The notes: generated by a model from the sequence alone, not told the origin. A stretch of 13,605 nt of DNA from Sphingomonadales bacterium (GCA_027489295.1 JAIYAA010000278.1:1-13605), one strand, 5' to 3'. Positions 1-6,571 are shown, numbered from the stretch's first letter. Translations and numbers: made by a program.

Positions 1-619
1 GCTGCGCCGCGAATGCGCGCTGGAAGGCAGGGCGCGCCTCGCCCCGGGCGATATAGTCGACCAAGCGCGGCTGCTCGGGCAGCAAGGTCGACCGGCCGAG
101 CCGGCGCAGCACGCTGACCATCAGCACATCCGCGGCGGTGAAATCGCCCTCCAGCCATTCGGCCTCCCCCAGCCGGTCGGCGAGCTGGGCGAGGCGGGTG
201 TGGACGCGGTCCTCCAGCATCGGCTGGCGCGCCGCGAACCAGGCGGCATCGCGCTCCAGCATCCGTGCCATCGCCCATTCGACGATCGGCGGCTCGACCG
301 TGCTCACCGCGGCGAACATCCAGGTGACGGCGCGGGCGCGGGCGGCCGGGTCCTGCGGAAGCAGCCCGGCATGGCGTTCGGCAAGATGGTGGACGATCGC
401 GCCCGATTCGAACAGCGTCAGCCCGTCCTCCTCGAAACTGGGGATCTGGCCGAAGGGCTGGCGGGCGAGATGGTCGGGCGCCTTCATCGCGGCGAAGGAG
501 ACGAGCCGCACGTCATAGGCGAGGCCCAGTTCCTCCAGCGCCCAGCGCACCGGCATGTCGCGCGCCAGGCCGCGGCCGCGATCGGGGGAGGCTTCGAAGG
601 CGGTGAGGGTGATCGGCAT
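1..619 (-). CDS. Glutathione S-transferase family protein (3' end cut by window edge)
   Basis: Reading leftward from ATG at 619, an uninterrupted frame of 206 codons runs off the window, so the C-terminus is missing; GSTs are usually 200-230 aa, so most of it is present. The N-terminal half is the thioredoxin-like GST domain: a first strand (MPITLTAFEAS), then an RWALEELGLAY helix, a KAPDHLARQPFGQIP stretch containing the cis-Pro, and the FESGAIVHHLAE segment that binds the glutathione gamma-glutamyl group. The second half is helical, with the EGDFTAADVLM motif typical of the GST C-terminal domain. GSTs conjugate or reduce with glutathione in the cytoplasm; the substrate cannot be inferred here. 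It diverges from the gene at 736 across about 116 bp, so the two may share a promoter region. Family is confident; subclass is not. Confidence 0.9.
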   Translation of the reverse strand, partial: MPITLTAFEASPDRGRGLARDMPVRWALEELGLAYDVRLVSFAAMKAPDHLARQPFGQIPSFEEDGLTLFESGAIVHHLAERHAGLLPQDPAARARAVTWMFAAVSTVEPPIVEWAMARMLERDAAWFAARQPMLEDRVHTRLAQLADRLGEAEWLEGDFTAADVLMVSVLRRLGRSTLLPEQPRLVDYIARGEARPAFQRAFAAQ

Positions 620-735
620 GGGGCTGCGCTCCGGTAGGATGCGACGAGGCTAGCGCAGCGCGGCGGCGCGCGGAACCTGCTTCCGCTCGGGCGCCGGCCA
701 TGGTCTAAGGGCGCATCCTGTCAGGAGGGTGCGTG

Positions 736-1353
736 ATGTTGCTGGCCGCGTTGTTGTTTTGGATGCCGCTCCAGGACCAGGCCTCCGCGCCGGCGACCGC
801 CGCGACGGTGAACGCGCCCGAGCAGGCGGCGAACGGGGTGCAGCGCTGGTCGGTGCTGGCGGACCCCTGCGCCTCCGCGCAGACCGGCGGCGATCAGATC
901 GTGGTGTGCGGCAAGGGCGAGCAGGCGCCGCGGCTGCCGCTGCCAGGCGAGCGCGGGCCGCCCGACCGGCCGATGCCGAGCAATCCGGAGCGCACCGGCA
1001 TCGGCGCGCTGGCCGCGGTGCCCACGCCGTGCGCCGCGCGGGTGGGCGGCTGCCAGGTCGGCGTCGACATCTTCGGCGGGGCGACCGCACTGGTGCGCGG
1101 GGTCGGCAAGATCATCGATCCGGACAGCTGCTGCGAGGAGCCGGGCGAGTCGCGCAATTTCATCAAGCTGGTGAGCGATGCCGGCAAGGGGGTCGGCCGG
1201 GCGTTCAAGAAGAAGCCCGACAAGTCCAACCGCGTGCCGATCGACCTCAACGATCCGGTGCCGTTCCGCTCATCTCCAGCAGCACCGCCCATTCCTCTGG
1301 CCGCACCGGCGTCACCGACAGACGCGACTGGCGCACCATCTCGAGGTCCTTGA
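736..1353 (+). CDS. Exported hypothetical protein, sphingomonad type
   Basis: I do not recognise a characterised family. A GTG sits at 733, but ATG 736 is preferred because AGGAGG at 723-728 lies 7 nt upstream. The 205-aa product opens with a short hydrophobic stretch (LLAALLFWMPL) and an ASA site, suggesting export, though the signal peptide lacks a clear basic N-terminus. It has a QIVVCG motif followed by a Pro-rich RLPLPGERGPP stretch, a pattern I associate with secreted sphingomonad proteins, and several cysteines, including a CC pair, that could form periplasmic disulfides. The last 36 codons are read antisense to the EVE-domain gene and look low-complexity (Pro/Ala/Ser). They may be a recent read-through extension after loss of an original stop. 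Function unknown. Confidence 0.65.
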   Translation: MLLAALLFWMPLQDQASAPATAATVNAPEQAANGVQRWSVLADPCASAQTGGDQIVVCGKGEQAPRLPLPGERGPPDRPMPSNPERTGIGALAAVPTPCAARVGGCQVGVDIFGGATALVRGVGKIIDPDSCCEEPGESRNFIKLVSDAGKGVGRAFKKKPDKSNRVPIDLNDPVPFRSSPAAPPIPLAAPASPTDATGAPSRGP

Positions 1354-1660
1354 GCCGCGGCTCGGCCTTGATCTCGGGCAGCGGGACGGGGGCGGCGAGC
1401 TTGCGCAGCGCCTTCACCTCGACGCTCGCCCATTTGCCGTCGTCGCCGTCGGGCTGCCAGGCGCGGGTGATCTCCATGATGCCGACCGCGACCTTTTGGA
1501 GGTTCGAATGGTAGAAGATCGCCTGATCGCCGGGGACCATCGTCTTCAGGAAGTTGCGCGCGGTATAGTTGCGCACGCCGTTCCATTCGGTGCTGCCGTC
1601 GCGCACCAGGTCGTCCCAGCCATAGACATCGGGTTCGGAGCGAAGGATCCAATAGGCCAT
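1247..1660 (-). CDS. EVE domain-containing protein
   Basis: Starting at ATG 1660, this 137-aa protein has the full EVE (PUA-like) pattern: MAYWILRSEPDVYGWDDL at the N-terminus, then a WNGVRNYTARNFL loop, GDQAIFYHS, and VGIMEITRAW. These aromatic and Asn/Arg residues line the modified-base pocket in this fold. EVE domains bind modified bases in nucleic acids (known for the family); single-domain bacterial versions like this are widespread and their exact ligand is usually unknown. The open frame extends upstream to 1801, but family members begin at MxYW, so 1660 is chosen. Its 3' end overlaps the converging exported-protein gene by 107 bp, and it diverges from the gene at 1785. It could be a bystander of nucleic-acid modification or RNA metabolism; no partner is adjacent. 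Confidence 0.9.
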   Translation of the reverse strand: MAYWILRSEPDVYGWDDLVRDGSTEWNGVRNYTARNFLKTMVPGDQAIFYHSNLQKVAVGIMEITRAWQPDGDDGKWASVEVKALRKLAAPVPLPEIKAEPRLKDLEMVRQSRLSVTPVRPEEWAVLLEMSGTAPDR

Positions 1661-1784
1661 GCCGCCCGTTAGCCAGCTAAACCGCGGCTGAACAGCCGGT
1701 TCCGCACCGATTAAGCCGCGCATCTGTACGCACAGGCATCGGCGCCGCCCGACTCGCCGGCGCCCCGAGGTGAGGAGAAGTGTG

Positions 1785-2147
1785 ATGAACCATCTGGCCA
1801 AGAAGCTGGTGCTGGGCGTCGCGACGGGTGCCAGCCTGCTGGCCGCCGCCGTGCCCGCCCAGGCGCAGGACTGGCGCTGGCACCGCCATTATCGCGACCG
1901 CGGCGGCGACGCGGCGGGCGTGGCGCTCGTCGCCGGCATTGCCGGCCTTGCGATCGGTGCGGCGATTTCGAACGACCATCGCTACGATTATGACCGCCGC
2001 TTCTACCGCGAGCGCGGCTATTATCCGACCGACGGCTATTGGTACCGCGATAACTATCCGCGCTATCGCTATTACGAGACGTGCGAGGTCCGCCGGGTGT
2101 GGGACCGCTATCTCGATCGCCCGGTACTGGTCCGCTACTGCAACTAG
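1785..2147 (+). CDS. Small exported Tyr/Arg-rich protein with glycine-zipper segment
   Basis: A 120-aa protein starting at ATG 1785, with a purine-rich GAGGAG about 7 nt upstream; the in-frame GTGs at 1770 and 1782 are less well placed. It has a classic signal peptide: basic MNHLAKK, a hydrophobic core, and a VPAQAQ cleavage site near residue 27. After a short basic/aromatic stretch comes a Gly/Ala-rich hydrophobic segment (about residues 43-60) resembling a glycine-zipper membrane segment, then a strongly Tyr/Arg/Asp-rich tail of about 55 residues. Two cysteines lie near the end and could form a disulfide. The architecture resembles small periplasmic or outer-membrane-associated RcnB/glycine-zipper-like proteins that are common in sphingomonads. 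Function is unknown. A strong hairpin follows at 2161-2188. Confidence 0.75.
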   Translation: MNHLAKKLVLGVATGASLLAAAVPAQAQDWRWHRHYRDRGGDAAGVALVAGIAGLAIGAAISNDHRYDYDRRFYRERGYYPTDGYWYRDNYPRYRYYETCEVRRVWDRYLDRPVLVRYCN

Positions 2148-2160
2148 GACTTCAGCGGCG

Positions 2161-2188
2161 CACGAACCATCTCAACGGATGGTTCGTG
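2161..2188 (+). terminator. Hairpin, probable terminator of the 1785 gene
   Basis: Perfect 11-bp stem: CACGAACCATC at 2161-2171 pairs with its complement at 2178-2188 around a TCAACG loop. It lies 13 bp after the upstream stop and 30 bp before the next start. There is no T-tract, so factor-independent termination is uncertain; it could instead be an operator or 5' UTR structure for the gene at 2218. Confidence 0.55.
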
Positions 2189-2217
2189 TCTGCGGCGGCT
2201 CGGGCTAGGGTGCCGGC

Positions 2218-3858
2218 ATGGCAGCACCCGACTCGCTCGATCCGGCCGATCCCTATGCGCGATCCGCCCAGACCTTCCCGGTCCTGACCGCCGAGATGGC
2301 CGGGCGGGTCGCCGCCTTCGGCGCGGAGGAAGCGCTGGAGGAGGGCGCGATGCTGTTCCGCCGCGGCGATCGCAGCGTCGACTTCTTCCTGTGCCGCGCG
2401 GGCGGGATCGAGATACTGGACACGGATTCCGACGGGCAGTCGCATCTCGTCCACACCCATGGCCCGGGCCAGTTTACCGGCGAGCTGGACCTGTTCAACG
2501 ATCGCAAGGTGCTGGTGAGCGGCCGCGCGCTCGCGGACACGCGGGTGATCCGCATCGACCGCGCCGCCTTCCGCCGGATGATGGCGGCCGAGCCCGATAT
2601 CGGCGAGATCGTGATGCGCGCCTTCATCCTGCGCCGCGTCGGGCTGCTGCGCCACAGCGATGCCGGGGTGGCGCTGGCCGGGCCGGGGCACGGCGCCGAC
2701 ATGGGGCGGATCGAGACCTTCCTCACCCGCAACGCGCTGCCCCATCGCCGCATCGACACCGATACCGATCCCGATGCCGAGGGCTTTCTCGAATGCCTGG
2801 CGCTGACCCAGGCCGATCTGCCGGTGGTGGTGCTGGAGGGGCGGGTGTTGCGCAACCCCAGCAACGCCGCGCTCGCCGACGCGCTGGGCCTCGCCACCGC
2901 GCTCGATCCCGACCATGTCCATGACCTGGCGGTGGTGGGCGCGGGGCCGGCGGGGCTGGCCGCGGCGGTCTATGCCGCATCCGAGGGGCTTGACACGATC
3001 CTGATCGAGGCGGTGGCGCCCGGCGGGCAGGCGGGCACCAGCTCGAAGATCGAGAATTATCTGGGCTTCCCGACCGGCATTTCGGGGCAGGCGCTGGCGG
3101 GGCGCGCGCAGGTGCAGGCGCAGAAGTTCGGCGCGCGGCTGCTCGTCTCGCGCTCGGTGGTGCGGATCGAGTGCGAGGAGCGCCCGCTGCGCCTCCACCT
3201 CGACGACGGCGCCAGCCTGCAGGCGCGTGCGGTGGTGGTCGCCACCGGTGCCCGCTACCGCAAGCTCGACCTGCCGCTTTATGCCGCGCTGGAGGGCAAC
3301 GGCATCTATTATGCCGCCACCGCGATGGAGGCGGGGTTGTGCGCCGGTTCCGAGGTGGTGGTGGTCGGCGGCGGCAATTCGGCGGGGCAGGCGGCGGTGT
3401 TCCTCGCGCGCCACGCCGCGCATGTCCATGTGCTGGTGCGCGGCCCCGGCCTTGCCGCCACCATGTCGCGCTACCTGATCGACCGGATCGAGGCATCCGA
3501 GCAGATCACGCTCCACCCCTTCACCGAGGTGACCGAGCTGGAGGGGGAGCGCGCGCTGACCGGCCTTACATGGACCCACCGCCAGACCGGCGCGGTGGAA
3601 CGCCGCGCGGTGGGTGCGCTGTTCGTGATGATCGGCGCCCAGCCCAATACCGGCTGGCTGGAGGGCTGTGTCGATCTCGATTCCGGCGGCTTCGTGCGCA
3701 CGGGCAGCGGCGAGACCTTCTTCTGCTCCTCGGCGCCCGGCGTGTTCGCGGTGGGTGACGTGCGCTCGGGATCGGTGAAGCGCGTGGCATCGGGGGTGGG
3801 CGAGGGATCGGTGGTCGTCTCCGCGATCCACCACTATCTTGAACCCGCGGCCGAATGA
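2218..3858 (+). CDS. cNMP-binding-like / thioredoxin-like / FAD pyridine nucleotide oxidoreductase fusion lacking the redox CXXC
   Basis: A 546-aa three-part cytoplasmic protein. Residues about 20-145 are a Crp/cNMP-binding-like beta-barrel (PGQFTGELDLF at 83-93), without a helix-turn-helix; the usual phosphate-binding arginine is not obvious. Residues about 163-225 are a degenerate thioredoxin/glutaredoxin-like domain without CXXC but with a LPVV strand containing the cis-Pro. Residues 235-546 are a thioredoxin-reductase-like module: FAD site GAGPAG 241-246, GGQAGTSSKIENYLGFP, an ATG motif near 343, an NAD(P)H-binding GGGNSAG at 384-390, and GVFAVGD near 508-514. Where thioredoxin reductase has CATC, this protein reads AATA (366-369), so it cannot reduce thioredoxin by the standard relay. 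The family is often annotated as thioredoxin-disulfide reductase, but that name is doubtful. It probably forms an operon with the DUF3297 gene 15 nt downstream. Confidence 0.9.
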   Translation: MAAPDSLDPADPYARSAQTFPVLTAEMAGRVAAFGAEEALEEGAMLFRRGDRSVDFFLCRAGGIEILDTDSDGQSHLVHTHGPGQFTGELDLFNDRKVLVSGRALADTRVIRIDRAAFRRMMAAEPDIGEIVMRAFILRRVGLLRHSDAGVALAGPGHGADMGRIETFLTRNALPHRRIDTDTDPDAEGFLECLALTQADLPVVVLEGRVLRNPSNAALADALGLATALDPDHVHDLAVVGAGPAGLAAAVYAASEGLDTILIEAVAPGGQAGTSSKIENYLGFPTGISGQALAGRAQVQAQKFGARLLVSRSVVRIECEERPLRLHLDDGASLQARAVVVATGARYRKLDLPLYAALEGNGIYYAATAMEAGLCAGSEVVVVGGGNSAGQAAVFLARHAAHVHVLVRGPGLAATMSRYLIDRIEASEQITLHPFTEVTELEGERALTGLTWTHRQTGAVERRAVGALFVMIGAQPNTGWLEGCVDLDSGGFVRTGSGETFFCSSAPGVFAVGDVRSGSVKRVASGVGEGSVVVSAIHHYLEPAAE

Positions 3859-3873
3859 CGGCATGAGCCGCGC

Positions 3874-4173
3874 ATGAGCGATACCCCTCCCGATCGTCTG
3901 TCGGTCAACCCGAACAGCCCCTATTTCGTCCGCGAACTGCTGGAGCGCGGCGTCGGCATCAAGTTCAAGGGCGTCGAGCGCCGCGACGTCGAGGAATACA
4001 GCATCTCCGAAGGCTGGGTGCGCGTGGCGCTCGGCAAGAAGACCGACCGCAAGGGCAACCCGCTGACGATCAAGCTGGTCGGCCCGGTCGAGGCCTGGTT
4101 CCAGAGCGGCAGCGACGCGGCGGCCGAGACGGCAGCGGACGCGGCCAAGGGCGAAGAGAGCGCCGAGGGCTGA
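3874..4173 (+). CDS. DUF3297 family protein
   Basis: A 99-aa cytoplasmic protein. It begins MSDTPPDRLSVNPNSPYF and carries the conserved GVGIKFKGVER, DVEEYSISEGWVRVALGKK and DRKGNPLTIKL segments that define DUF3297; the last 25 residues are an Ala/Glu-rich variable tail. The biochemical function of the family is unknown to me. The small size and absence of signal or membrane segments suggest a soluble, possibly nucleic-acid- or protein-binding role, but that is inference. It starts 15 nt after the redox fusion gene on the same strand with no promoter room between them, so co-transcription is likely; its own ribosome binding site is weak, which fits translational dependence on the upstream gene. 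A hairpin terminator follows at 4181-4212. Confidence 0.88.
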   Translation: MSDTPPDRLSVNPNSPYFVRELLERGVGIKFKGVERRDVEEYSISEGWVRVALGKKTDRKGNPLTIKLVGPVEAWFQSGSDAAAETAADAAKGEESAEG

Positions 4174-4180
4174 GGCCAAG

Positions 4181-4217
4181 GGCGGTGGCGGCCGGATGCC
4201 GGCGGCCCCGCCTGTTT
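4181..4217 (+). terminator. Rho-independent-like terminator after DUF3297 gene
   Basis: GGCGG 4181-4185 pairs with CCGCC 4208-4212; inside it GGC 4187-4189 pairs with GCC 4205-4207 and GCCGG 4191-4195 with CCGGC 4199-4203 around an ATG loop, with one bulge and one mismatch. The stem is followed by TGTTT. It starts 8 nt after the stop codon, the expected position for a terminator of the two-gene unit. Confidence 0.65.
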
Positions 4218-4790
4218 GCTACGATCGCCGACCTCGAAAGCGACGATCGTCCGCTGCCCGCCGACAGGGCCGGCCAGCGTGATGCTGCCACCGGGCGCAT
4301 CGAGTCCATTCCTCGCGGCGTTCGCCCACGCGTCCATGCGGATGGCGAGAGCGGTTCGGACGCTGTCTGTCCCCGGGGTGTGTGGCCCGCGTCTCTCCTG
4401 CCTGTGCATAGCGTCACGCCGAATAGCGCAGCCTCCGTTCTCGATCGAAGCGCGACCGCGCACTGAGCACGTCCCACCCCCCTCGGATGGCCTTTCCCTG
4501 GGCATGGACCTGTAATGCGGAATGAGCGGAGCCGCCCCAATCCCGGTCGTTCAGCGTCGCAATCGTGGTACCCCAAACCTGCCGTTGGTTCATCTCCGAC
4601 GGCGAACGTTGTAATGACGAGGCTTGGGACACGGCCGCCGTACAGCATCTGCGCAAGCTCGGCATCCGCAGGACGGATGAGCAGTTTATTCGCAATATTA
4701 AAATTTTCTGTCGGTACTAAATTGCCGAGAAAACACGTGCATGATGCCTGCGAGGGCTGCAAATGCGGTTAATCGATAATTTTATTAAAG
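4218..4790. other. Long gene-poor region with possible gene remnants
   Basis: About 570 bp without a convincing gene. All longer open frames here look like chance frames of GC-rich DNA: skewed composition, no ribosome binding sites, no family motifs. Two stretches look more protein-like and may be decayed genes: a plus-strand frame of 51 codons from GTG 4565 to TAA 4718-4720 (contains WFISDGERCNDEAWD and LRKLGIRRTDEQFI), and a minus-strand stretch around 4230-4350 (contains AWANAARNGLDAPGGSITLAG). Neither could be assigned to a family. The sequence becomes clearly AT-rich from about 4680, unlike its surroundings, which suggests regulatory DNA for the catalase or a junction of acquired sequence. 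Confidence 0.4.
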
Positions 4791-4817
4791 TAGATCAATT
4801 GGAGCGTTATTGATCTA
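4791..4817. promoter_or_regulatory. 9-9-9 inverted repeat, candidate operator upstream of Mn catalase
   Basis: TAGATCAAT at 4791-4799 is perfectly repeated in inverse as ATTGATCTA at 4809-4817, separated by 9 bp, so the half-site centres lie 18 bp apart. The right arm overlaps a perfect TATAAT hexamer (4816-4821). This geometry suits a dimeric transcription factor acting on the catalase promoter. The regulator is not identifiable from this window. A matching -35 hexamer for TATAAT was not found. Confidence 0.4.
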
Positions 4818-4824
4818 TAATTTT

Positions 4825-4849
4825 GGAACGCCGTGTCGGTCGGATTGTT
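4825..4849 (+). promoter_or_regulatory. Candidate EcfG (general stress response) promoter of Mn catalase
   Basis: GGAAC at 4825-4829, a 16-bp spacer, then TGTT at 4846-4849. The alphaproteobacterial general-stress ECF sigma factor (EcfG/SigT/RpoE2) recognises GGAAC followed 16-17 bp later by CGTT, so the match is complete except for one base in the -10 element. Transcription would start near 4855, giving a leader of about 30 nt before ATG 4887. Stress-type catalases are known members of this regulon in several alphaproteobacteria. Confidence 0.6.
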
Positions 4850-4886
4850 CATAAAACAACCTCCTGACAGGACTGGAATTCCACCG

Positions 4887-5834
4887 ATGTTTATGCACAA
4901 TAAGCGCTTGCAATACACCGTTCGCGTTGCTGAACCCAACCCGGTACTCGCCTCGCTGATGCTTGAGCAATTCGGTGGCGCGGATGGCGAGCTCGCAGCA
5001 GCGATGCGGTACTTCACCCAAGGGCTGGGTGAAACCGACGCTGGTCGCAAGGATCTTCTGATCGATATCGCGACCGAGGAACTTAGCCATCTTGAAGTGA
5101 TCGGCTCGATCGTGGCGATGCTCAATAAGGGTGCCAAGGCGCAGCTTGCCGAAGGCGCGATGGAAGAGGCCGAGTTGTACCTGTCGATGACCGCGGGAGG
5201 CAATAGTCATACCCAGTCGCTACTGTTCGGTGGCGGCCCATCGCTGACCAATTCGTCGGGCGTGCCATGGACCGCCGCCTATATCGACAGCCGCGGCGAT
5301 CCCACATGCGACCTTCGTTCAAACATCGCTGCGGAAAGCCGGGCGAAGGTCGTCTACGAGCGGCTGATCAACATCACCGACGATCCTGGCATCAAGGAGG
5401 CACTGGGCTTCCTCATGACGCGAGAGATTGCGCATCAGAAGTCGTTCGAGAAGGCGCTTTACGCGATCGAGGACAATTTCCCTTCGGGCAAGCTGCCGGG
5501 GATCGAGAAGTTCGCCAACCTTTACGTCAACACGTCGCAAGGCGATGGCGATGTCGACGGCCCGTGGAATTCGGGTGATCAATGGGTACGGATCGACGAT
5601 CTGACGCAGACCATGCCGATCGATGGCGGGGACGGTACCGCGACTGTCGCGCTCGATGACGACGATTCGGCTATTGCCAGCGCGCTGGCCGCGCGGACCG
5701 CGTCTGCGACATCGAAGAATCCCACCACCGGCGTCGATCTTGGAGCAGGGGCAGGCGCGGGACGGATCACGGGCGAAGACAAGGGCGCCGCCGTTGACAT
5801 CGAAAACGCGGTCGCAATCGCGGACGCGATCTGA
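4887..5834 (+). CDS. Manganese (non-heme) catalase
   Basis: A 315-aa catalase that converts hydrogen peroxide to water and oxygen with a di-manganese site. All five expected ligands are visible, numbered from ATG 4887: E35 (GADGELAAAMRYF), E65 and H68 (IATEELSHLE), E150 (NIAAESRAK) and H183 (TREIAHQKSFEKAL), matching the known Mn-catalase arrangement. The start is taken at 4887 because family members begin MFxHNKxLQYTVRV; an in-frame GTG at 4833 would precede the predicted transcription start. The ribosome binding site is weak (TGGA at 4874-4877, inside a 10-bp palindrome TGGAATTCCA). After the four-helix core and the GPWNSGDQW segment, the last 60 or so residues are Ala/Asp/Gly-rich and probably disordered. 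Regulation probably includes the general stress response. A hairpin and a small charged-protein gene follow. Confidence 0.96.
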   Translation: MFMHNKRLQYTVRVAEPNPVLASLMLEQFGGADGELAAAMRYFTQGLGETDAGRKDLLIDIATEELSHLEVIGSIVAMLNKGAKAQLAEGAMEEAELYLSMTAGGNSHTQSLLFGGGPSLTNSSGVPWTAAYIDSRGDPTCDLRSNIAAESRAKVVYERLINITDDPGIKEALGFLMTREIAHQKSFEKALYAIEDNFPSGKLPGIEKFANLYVNTSQGDGDVDGPWNSGDQWVRIDDLTQTMPIDGGDGTATVALDDDDSAIASALAARTASATSKNPTTGVDLGAGAGAGRITGEDKGAAVDIENAVAIADAI

Positions 5835-5839
5835 TCACC

Positions 5840-5870
5840 GTGGGCCGCCGACTTCGCGTCGGCGGCCCAC
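5840..5870 (+). terminator. Perfect 13-bp hairpin between Mn catalase and small disordered protein
   Basis: GTGGGCCGCCGAC (5840-5852) and its exact complement (5858-5870) flank a 5-nt loop TTCGC. It lies 5 nt after the catalase stop and 26 nt before the next start. No T-tract follows. It could terminate, partially attenuate, or protect the 3' end of the catalase transcript and so uncouple its level from that of the next gene. Confidence 0.65.
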
Positions 5871-5896
5871 CCCACTGTGTAAAGCGGGAGCTTCCT

Positions 5897-6157
5897 ATGC
5901 CTGACAGCCGTGACCTGAAGCCTGATAGAAATAATGCACCGCATTCTGCCCCTGCGAGCTTGGCGTACGCTGCTATCGACACCAACGAAGCTTCAGCTGA
6001 CCGGGAGCGCAATGACGCCAGAGAGGACATCGACGCCGCTTCCCTGGCAGCAGCGCGCCCTGAGCGGGACGGGGCGGACAGCAACGGCCAGCAAAACGTC
6101 GAGGACCGCCCAAACGTGAGCATGGTCAAACCCGAGGACTACCCCGAACAGCAGTAA
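5897..6157 (+). CDS. Small charged, intrinsically disordered protein
   Basis: An 86-aa protein from ATG 5897, with GGGAG at 5886-5890 giving a 6-nt spacer; the frame is open upstream to 5840 but there it runs through the hairpin. It is very rich in Asp, Glu, Arg, Asn and Ala, with no Cys or Trp and almost no hydrophobic core, no signal peptide and no membrane segment, so it is predicted to be soluble and disordered. I do not recognise a named family. Its position directly behind a stress-type catalase suggests a role in desiccation or oxidative stress, comparable in style to hydrophilin-like proteins, but that is inference from composition and neighbourhood. Its 3' end overlaps the convergent gene at 6126-6443 by 32 bp. 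Confidence 0.65.
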   Translation: MPDSRDLKPDRNNAPHSAPASLAYAAIDTNEASADRERNDAREDIDAASLAAARPERDGADSNGQQNVEDRPNVSMVKPEDYPEQQ

Positions 6158-6443
6158 TTAGCACTGGGTCAGAGGCGTAGGCGGCAGCGCGGTTGAGGCA
6201 GCTGAGGTCTGCGGCCTTGAGCCCGGCCTCGCCGAAGCCCGGGCGACCGGGGATCGTCCGAAGAAAGGCCTGGATGGCGGGCTGGCGGGATTTCTGTGCC
6301 GTTACGCAGTCGGTGAACTCCGCCAGAAGGCGCAGCTTCTCCGTGGTGCCTGGCGCTTCGCTTGCGGGCCGCGCCATCGCCGTGGTGGCGGGCAGCGATC
6401 CAAAGATCAGCGCGAGATGCATCAGTGCCGTACGTGCCTGCAT
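6126..6443 (-). CDS. Small secreted hypothetical protein with two cysteines
   Basis: A 105-aa protein from ATG 6443, chosen because GGAGGGG lies just upstream at suitable spacing; the longer open frame reaching 7238 runs antisense to the DNA glycosylase region and is not credible. A signal peptide is visible: MQARTALMHLALIFGSLPATTAMA, with AMA-R cleavage near residue 24. The mature part has the pattern FTDCV-x22-28-PGRPGF-x-LSCL, with two cysteines likely joined in the periplasm, and resembles a family of short exported sphingomonad proteins of the type D/ECVV...LL..PGS...CL. Function is unknown. The 3' end overlaps the converging disordered-protein gene by 32 bp. The 128-bp gap to the glycosylase stop could hold its own promoter, but none is clear. 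Confidence 0.65.
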   Translation of the reverse strand: MQARTALMHLALIFGSLPATTAMARPASEAPGTTEKLRLLAEFTDCVTAQKSRQPAIQAFLRTIPGRPGFGEAGLKAADLSCLNRAAAYASDPVLITAVRGSPRV

Positions 6444-6571
6444 GATCCCCTCCGTGTCTTGCGATACTATGCGCCCATTTGTCGCCTGCTTCGCGAAGGG
6501 TCCCAAGCGCATTGTCTTGCTTTGCAATCGATCGCGCGCAGTTCTTACGACGGACGGGCGGGCAGGCGCGG

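Noticed and set aside
2152..4179. 675-codon open frame on the minus strand
   Set aside because: It is antisense to the redox fusion and DUF3297 genes, His/Arg/Gly-rich without family motifs, and is explained by GC-rich codon usage leaving the opposite strand open.
4833..4886. Upstream GTG start adding 18 residues to the Mn catalase
   Set aside because: Family members begin MFxHNK, there is no ribosome binding site, and the start would lie inside the predicted promoter.
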